64,000 nt of DNA from Arbacia lixula (taxonomy: Eukaryota; Echinodermata; Echinoidea; Arbacioida; Arbaciidae): positions 11,225,116 through 11,289,115 of the forward strand of contig OZ022583.1 of assembly GCA_963669155.1 (NCBI GenBank), written 5' to 3'. Positions 57,762 to 64,000 of the stretch are shown here, in pieces; position 1 is the stretch's first letter, and every line of letters starts with the position of its first letter. The translations under genes were made by a program, and so were the position numbers. The notes beneath the pieces are model-generated. The model made no database searches and was not told the origin of the DNA. It saw nothing but the letters and a program-made list of their open reading frames with translations.

Positions 57762-58235
57762 TTACAACTCGGCTTCTGCTTGACACGTCTGCGTAAAATC
57801 AAAGGTGGTTCCATTCCTATGTCGCCATTTTCCGGCCGTGAACTTTAGTTTAGTTCCCTGCTGGTAGAGTCGTTTTACTTCCTCAGAATATCTTCGCTTT
57901 TCTGCAAGGTCTTCCTTGGTTAGGTCATCGACTACGAAGTAGCTTTCGTTGGCCAATGTGGATCGCGCCGACTTCATTATGGCTACTTTATCACGGAAAG
58001 ATAGAAGCTTAAATAATATGTGTCGGGGACGATTTGGGTCGGTTGATGGCTTACCGTCGCGATGAGCGCGTTCGATGCGTGGATTGATCCCGAATTTCTC
58101 GCTAATTATGTTCTGTACGATGCCGATGCAGTCCTCATCGGCGGTTTCGGGTTTTCCTACGAGGCGCACGTTGTTACGGCGGGAGAAGCGCTCTGCCTTG
58201 TTGATGCCTGCCTTCTGCTCGGCCGAGTCGCGTAG
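57762..58235 (-). pseudogene. L1/Tx1-like LINE ORF1 fragment, inverted
   Basis: Minus-strand frame from a coiled-coil end (KAERFSRRNNVRLVG) through the RRM-like and C-terminal domains of an L1-type ORF1 RNA-binding protein (IERAHRDGKP, RPRHILFKLLSFRDK, YFVVDDLTKEDLAEKR, KLKFTAGKWRHRNGT) to a stop. The N-terminal part is missing. It abuts, with no spacer, the plus-strand ORF2 tail of the same LINE type. Confidence 0.82.
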
Positions 58236-59663
58236 ATGGGAATAAGAAGGATGATTTGAACTATAAAGAGATATTAAGCAAAATAAAAAGACATTTAGGA
58301 TGGTGGAAACAGGGATTTAACTCTTATGGGCAAAGTGCATCTACTAAAAACTGAATTATTTTTTAATTGAATTATGTCTCATCTCTTATATTAGTCCCCA
58401 AGTGTGTATATGTGGAAGTGGAAAAACTATCTTTTGAATTTTTATGGGGAGGAAATGATCGAGTAAAAAGAAATATTATGTATCAGGATTACGATTATGG
58501 GGTATGAAGATGACTAATTATACGCTATTTGTTAAAACACAACGTGTAATGTGGTTGAAACGGTTAATATATGGAGAAAAAGAAATGGGCTGGAAGTTAT
58601 ATTTTGACTACTGTTGCAAATCAGTAGGAGGAAGACTTATCTTTTTATGCGACTATATGAGATATCCAAACTAGAATTAAACATTCCGTGCTTTTATTTA
58701 CAGATTTTGAAAGCTTGGCAGGATTTGAAGGAAGTGTGACAGGGAAAAGGGAAAGTTTTGAATCCAATAATTTTTAATAATAGGAATATATGCCTAAAAG
58801 GTAAAATGGTATTTAATGATAATTTATATGATAAGGGAATTTACTTCATTAAGGATTTAGTGTTTGAAGGACTGATGAGACCAGTGGAACATTTTCAGAA
58901 CTTGGGGATTAACTGTGAAGATTTACTTTTAGTTAATGATATATTTAAAGTGATACAAGAAGTTTTAAAAAATGACACGGTTGTGGTTAAATTTCACGAG
59001 GTTGATATAGCGCATTTTGATATAGGATTAAATATTTCCGAACAAAACGTAATGTTTAGATACATAAAATCCAGAAAGGTCTATGATTACTTGGTTAAAG
59101 AATTAAAAAAATTATTTGTATTGCAGATTAGTGATAACCAAACTGTTTTCCAGTTTACTGAAAAGCAAATTACGGAGACATATAGTGGTTTGAGAAGCAT
59201 GACTCTCATTAGGAAACACAGGGAATTCTAATATAAATTATTACATAGAGCTATATATACGAAAGAGCAGCTCTTAAAATTTGGTTTTGTAACAGATAAT
59301 CTGTGCTCGTTTTGTCACCAGGAAGTTGAGACATATATTCATGTGTTTTTAAACTGCCCAAAAGTTAAGGAAGTTTGGCAAATTATGATTCAATTATTTG
59401 AATTAACAGAAATTGCAACTTTAGAATGGAAGGATATGTTCGTCGGTCTTCCAGGTAAATCTATAAGAATAAAATTTGTTAATACGTTGATAGTTATGGT
59501 AAAATATATTATATTTAAATCTAGAACAGGATCTAATCTTCCCTCATCAATGAAAATACAACGGGATATTTTGAACTATTAAGAGGAGGAAAAGAAATTG
59601 GCAATTAAAAGGGGTAAATTGGGACTACATTTGCAAAAGTGGGAATATATTGACATGGTAATT
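58236..59663 (+). pseudogene. L1/Tx1-like LINE ORF2 C-terminal fragment
   Basis: Begins in ORF2 after the RT domain: LNYKEILSKIKRHLGWWKQ, then frameshifted TLMGKVHLLKTEL and FEFLWGGNDRVKRN, then KMTNYTLFVKTQRVMWLKR. An open stretch (58758-59231) ends at a stop just before YKLLHRAIYTKEQLLKFGF. The zinc-binding motif CSFCHQEVETYIHVFLNC (C-x2-C-x8-H-x4-C) and the terminal region follow. Several frameshifts and stops. Endonuclease and RT are absent. Confidence 0.85.
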
Positions 59664-60305
59664 TAATAGACTATGTAGGTTGTTTTATGTAATAACATGT
59701 ATAATTATTTACAACAACAAAATAACGGGAAAGGTTAGCTCAATAGACACTATAAGTTATTTATGTAACATATAATTATTTCCAAAAATATAATTGGAAA
59801 GGTTATATGATACTGCTTTGGTAGGTTATGGAAAGATTTTTTTTAAACTATGACAGTTGTGAACGCGGGAGTAAAGAGGTGAGCGTGAGCTGGTTGGGGA
59901 ACGGAAGAGTGGGGGGTTGAGGTGGGAGGATTAAAAGGAAGGGGGTATACATGTAGAAGTTAGTGTTTTTTTTTTTTTTTTTTTTTTTTTCGGGGGGGGG
60001 GGGGTATATAGCGAATTTAAGGGAAGGGTAGTTTAAGCGGTTATGTATATGGTTGGGGTGGGGTTGGTGTCAGGGGGTGGGGGGGGGGGGGTGGGTGGCT
60101 GTCCAAATGGGAGTTAGGAATGGTTAGGACTAATTTTAGGGGTGTATTTTAGGTTGGGGGATTAGTGGATTTGTTTATTTAAAACTTGATTCCGGAAGCT
60201 ATTCGTTCAGTTTATTTGATTAAACATCCTTACATGATTATAACAATTGAGTAATTATATTTAATATTTTCAGCTATTTTATTGTAATTAATTTGTACTT
60301 ACAAA

Positions 60306-60341
<36 letters not shown>

Positions 60342-60790
60342 GCATGATTGTTTTGTTTAATTTGTTTTAATATATTTACACTGATTGTATGAATTTAATT
60401 TGTATTATTATGGAATCAGAATAAAGTGGGTTGGGAGCGCGTGTGTGTAAGTGCGTTTGCACATTAATTATTTGGCAGCGTTATTTGGCGGCGGTCCTTG
60501 GCGGCTGAGTTTCTTCTGGTCTGTGCCTGTTTTTTTTTCTTCTTTTATTTGGTTTTAGTATTTGTTTTTTATTATACAACTGCTTTAATTGTTTCCTCTC
60601 TATTCTTGTATAGGATTCGATTATAATTACTTATCCCATTTCGCTTTGTGTACATGTTTTTGTATACATATATAATTATATAATCATATAATCATATAAT
60701 TATAAGTATACATGTATAATTGACTTCTTTGTACATTTTGTATGTTTGCTTTGAGAAACTGAATAAAATTCATCGGAAGAAAAAAAACCC
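59664..60790 (+). mobile_element. Probable 3' UTR of the L1/Tx1-like LINE
   Basis: A T/G-rich stretch with a T run (59967-59990), G runs and (AT)n (60308-60338). It ends GAATAAAATTCATCGGAAG followed by an A run at about 60780-60787, a plausible poly(A) tail. The extent is inferred from the tail. Confidence 0.5.
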
Positions 60791-61985
60791 ATAGATTAAC
60801 GTAAATCTATCATGCGGTATCCTAATGCGAATATGTTTTTATATGCGAATTATTGACTGAAATAATCCTTGTATGAAAGAAACATGTATTATTTGAAATA
60901 TTGCAAAAATATTTTTATAAATATCAATACACATGTCATATGAATTATGAATATTAGCGAGAGTCCATGCGGACGGTTTTAAAATTTGGAAATAGCTGCA
61001 TTATAAAAGAAAATATTACAAAGTACTTAAATACAAATCTCCTGGAGGTGTTAGGGACTTCATTAAAAATGTGTAAAGATATTGCAAAAGCAAATTTGAA
61101 AGCTGTTACTTCCAACAGAAAAAAAGCCAGGGTCATACGCCGCTTAAAAGATCGACCTTTTATGGCTTGAGGTGAATTAAACTCTCTTTGCGCCGGTGTT
61201 GCGTTTAGGATTAGTTACACGCACACGTCTTATCGCGTAGTAGTCATATACCGATGGAGTTGATTTGTCACTCTAAAATAATTACATTTTGTTGTGTGTA
61301 TCATTTACCTTACACATGTACATGTTTTATTTATCACAATACGCATTAATAAAATAAACATGAATATATTTGAGAGCCATTGGAGTTCTTCTTGTTCTTC
61401 ATCACCTTGTTTTTAGATATATCATAATCTACGACGTGATGTTGCAAGATGATAATGATGTTGATTAAAAGACGTCGGTGATGACGTTAATTATAATGAT
61501 GCCGAGACAAAGATGTTAATGATAATGGTGTCGGGGATGATAATGATGTTGGCTTGATTAACAATGGTGGTGATGATGAAAGTAGAGATGATGGTGGTGG
61601 TGGTGGTGTTGGTGATGATGATTTTAACGACGCTGATTGTTTATCTTTAATAGTATTTTGACGAAATAATTCTTTTCAATAAAAAATGTTCAAACTCAGT
61701 TGCAGTAGCAAGCAGGTGTAGAAGATTGGTTTATCAAATTGCTGATGACATTTCTCAAATCGATTGTATTCATCTTACCTGTGGGATGTAATGCGTAAAA
61801 CAATGCCCTTTGTTGACGTCATGCGCAAAGCATGTGCGCATAGGAAGTACAAGGCAACGCGCGTAAATCAACATACTATAGTAGCATTCATTGTAATAAC
61901 AGTCATTTGCCTGCTGCAAACTAATCGTTAGCTGGTAGATATCTTGATAGTATTTTGGGATTTTTCTGAAATCTTATCGACCAAG
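60791..61985. other. Upstream region of the gene starting at 61986
   Basis: Contains an imperfect GATGAT/GTGATG trinucleotide region (61430-61640). No TATA box is evident. A 67-codon open frame at 60967-61170 has no recognisable homology. Confidence 0.5.
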
Positions 61986-63943
61986 ATGGGGAATACATTT
62001 TCGAGGAATTGTTTCGGAAATCTACTACCCCGCAGGAGAAGTAGTAAGGTGAGCAATTCGTAATGAATTATGCAATTTTGTGTTATTGACATTATCATTC
62101 ATCGAACATTTCCAGACGGAAATATGTGTATCGTGATATACTCATTACTTGATAATGATATTTAAGTTGAAAGACGAGAGAGAGGTTGGGGCGGCAATTA
62201 ATGAAAGAACAGAAAGAGACAATGGGACTGACAAGACAAATACCTTAGGAACAATTGTTTTTAGTACAGTAGATACATGTTTAAAAAGTACTTTATAAAA
62301 ACAATGAATCCCGCTTTTGATTACTAGGTTATGTGTTTTTGTTTTTAAAAATAAATATCTTTTTATCGGGGTCATGTTGATATTCCAATGAGATTAACTC
62401 AAGACTCTCAACTGTTCACATTTTGAATATGATAAATTGTGAAACAATGGTGGAGATGATGACAATAATACTGAGAAAGTTAAAGACTATTCATTTTTAA
62501 AGCATTACAACAAATTTTCTTGAAAATGCTAAGAAGTTCATATGTCACGAGAATAATAAACAGTGCGTACACATAAATGAGGTCTTGAAATGAAGATCGT
62601 CGTCATGATGATGATGGTCATCATTAATAGTGCTAGTGGAGAACAATCATTTAAGTGATGATCTTTATTATTATCCTGGTCATCAGCATCATCATCATCA
62701 TGTTTATTATTATGATCATGAATATCACCTTCACCACCATCATCACCATCGTCATCACCGCCATTCTATTTATCACGATCACATTTCTCATTATCATACT
62801 TATCGGCTTCTTCTTCTCCCCCTCTTCTTCCTCCTGCTCTTCTTCTTCTTCCTCCTCCTCCCTCTCCTCCTCCTCCTCCTCTTCCTCCTACTCCTCCTCT
62901 TTCTCCTTCTCCTCCTCCTCCTCCTCCTCCTCCTCCTCCTCCTCCCCCTTCCCCTCCTCAACGCACCTCCTCCTACTCCTCCTCTTTCTCCTTCCCTCTT
63001 CCTCCTCCTCCTCCTCTTTATCCTCTTCCTCACCTCCATCAACCAGGTGTTGCCCGTAGACTCAGACTATGACTTGGGGAGCTATGAGCCTGTTCCATCG
63101 CGGCCAGCTCCCAAGGAGGCGAGTCCGTCACCACGCACCTTATTATCAGAGGCCGAGATTCATCGGGAGGGAGAGGATGAGTCTGGTTTTAACATCATCA
63201 CCACACCTACCCCAGAGGATAGCATCTCATACCCAGGTACCCATGGAGATAATCTTTCATATAGAGAATAATATCTTTTCTTTTAAAGTGTTCCTAAATT
63301 TTGGTGCCCAACTGAGATTAAACTAGATTTCCCCTTTTCATTCACACCGTTTAATTATACTTTCGCTTCCGCAGATGAAAGAAATAAAATATAGGATATA
63401 CCGTACAATACTTTAAGTTGGTTAAGAATTTTGCGAAGATTTATGTTACCAATTTTGCCGTTTGTTGTTTATCTTACACCCCCCCCCCCCCCATTCTTTG
63501 TATTCTTTGTTTGTTTTGTATTTTTTCTCATTCTGTTTGAATTTTTGGTTGTATTTGTTGTTATCATTCTCCATCTTACATCTTGTCTTATTTTTTCCAA
63601 ATTCCTCTGTCTCCCTGTTTTTAATTTTTTATATCACGTAACCATAGCAACCCTATCTCCATGATTGTTAATGTTCTTGAACCATGTGTCAATGCTGCAG
63701 AGATGCGCGGATCTGGGGTGACGAGCTCTGAAGAGGGAGCCAGTCAGAGGGAGCCGGCTGACACTCAGCCCGGAGACCAACCCGGGCAGGAGGAGGAGGA
63801 GGAAGGGGAGGAGGAGGAGGAGGAGGAGGAGGAGGAGGAGAAGGAGGAGAAGAGGAGGGCAAAGGAGGAATTCAAGATCACAGCAAGGAAAGAGACTTAC
63901 GATAGCCCCGATATAAAAGTGAATCCGAAAGGAAATCCAGCAG
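61986..63943 (+). CDS. N-myristoylated acidic protein, first three exons (gene continues right)
   Basis: Exon 1 (61986-62048) is MGNTFSRNCFGNLLPRRRSS plus K: Gly2 with Ser6 fits the N-myristoylation consensus, and Cys9 and the PRRR cluster could add membrane attachment. The start context is ACCAAGATGG and the donor AAG then GTGAGC. Exon 2 (63047-63236, phase 0 in) follows ATCAACCAG and reads VLPVDSDYDLGSYEPVPSR on to PEDSISYP. Exon 3 (63701-63943) follows AATGCTGCAG; the split codon G|AG gives Glu, then MRGSGVTSSEEGA, about 20 mostly Glu residues and EEFKITARKETYDSPD, ending at GNPA with donor GTAGGT. All three junctions keep frame. The next exon should resemble the minus-strand exon at 52812-52280. 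The product is probably a disordered, membrane-tethered acidic protein. I do not recognise the family. Confidence 0.75.
62807..63031 (+). repeat. ~225-bp pyrimidine tract before exon 2 acceptor
   Basis: (CTC/CTT)n with very few purines, ending about 15 bases before the exon 2 splice site of the gene starting at 61986. The poly-Ser/Leu frames across it are artefacts. An ATC/CAT-rich repeat (62600-62800) precedes it. Confidence 0.88.
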
Positions 63944-64000
63944 GTAGGTCATTCATAATTTAATCATTTTAATGATCGTATGCTTTGGTCACAACCGGCC

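Noticed and set aside
62630-63046. Long Ser/Leu frames ahead of exon 2
   Set aside because: They translate the ATC and CTC simple repeats. The coding part starts only after the CAACCAG acceptor.

Overview
The window is animal nuclear DNA: AT-rich, gene-poor, with small exons in long introns, GT-AG splice sites, dense microsatellites and many transposon families. An N-terminal RAD54B homologue, a five-exon theta-class GST, piggyBac, Ty3-type and several non-LTR element lineages, and abundant fold-back MITEs together suggest a marine invertebrate deuterostome. A sea urchin is my best guess, but this is inference and nothing in the window proves the species.

Layout. (1) 1-4.3 kb: a complete piggyBac transposon with an intact 770-codon transposase, terminal inverted repeats and TTAA on both sides. 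(2) 10.2-17.8 kb, minus strand: the first four coding exons of RAD54B (337 codons) and a possible 5' UTR exon near 19 kb. The rest of the gene lies beyond the left edge. Its introns hold a fold-back MITE, a dead LINE, a 178-bp satellite, a 1-kb purine-only tract and a 90-bp array. (3) 19.6-25.3 kb: two broken LINEs and a TTAA-flanked MITE. (4) 28.3-34.0 kb, minus strand: a theta-class GST (five exons, 681 bp) with a GC splice donor on exon 1, plus a second exon-1 copy whose donor is GG. (5) 35.2-39.1 kb: an 18-bp array, a 36-bp array and the last two exons of an unrecognised minus-strand gene. That gene codes hexapeptide repeats built from the same 18-bp unit as the neighbouring non-coding array.

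(6) 39.4-52 kb: two copies of a CpG-rich dispersed repeat with a tRNA-like segment in one, and nested repeats. Among them is a recently inserted LTR retroelement in which Gag is fused in frame to reverse transcriptase and RNase H. (7) 52.3-53.3 kb, minus strand: the 3' exons of an acidic-protein gene. They are a recent partial duplicate of a plus-strand gene that starts at 62.0 kb with an N-myristoylation motif and runs off the right edge. (8) 53.7-60.8 kb: a nearly intact CR1/Jockey-like LINE with two lesions, and an L1/Tx1-like LINE whose ORF1 piece is inverted against its ORF2 tail.

The host genes are unrelated in function: recombination/DNA repair (RAD54B), glutathione conjugation (GST), and two unrecognised acidic or repetitive proteins. 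Most of the remaining sequence is transposon-derived. All calls come from reading the sequence by eye; percent identities, clade names and splice junctions have not been computed.
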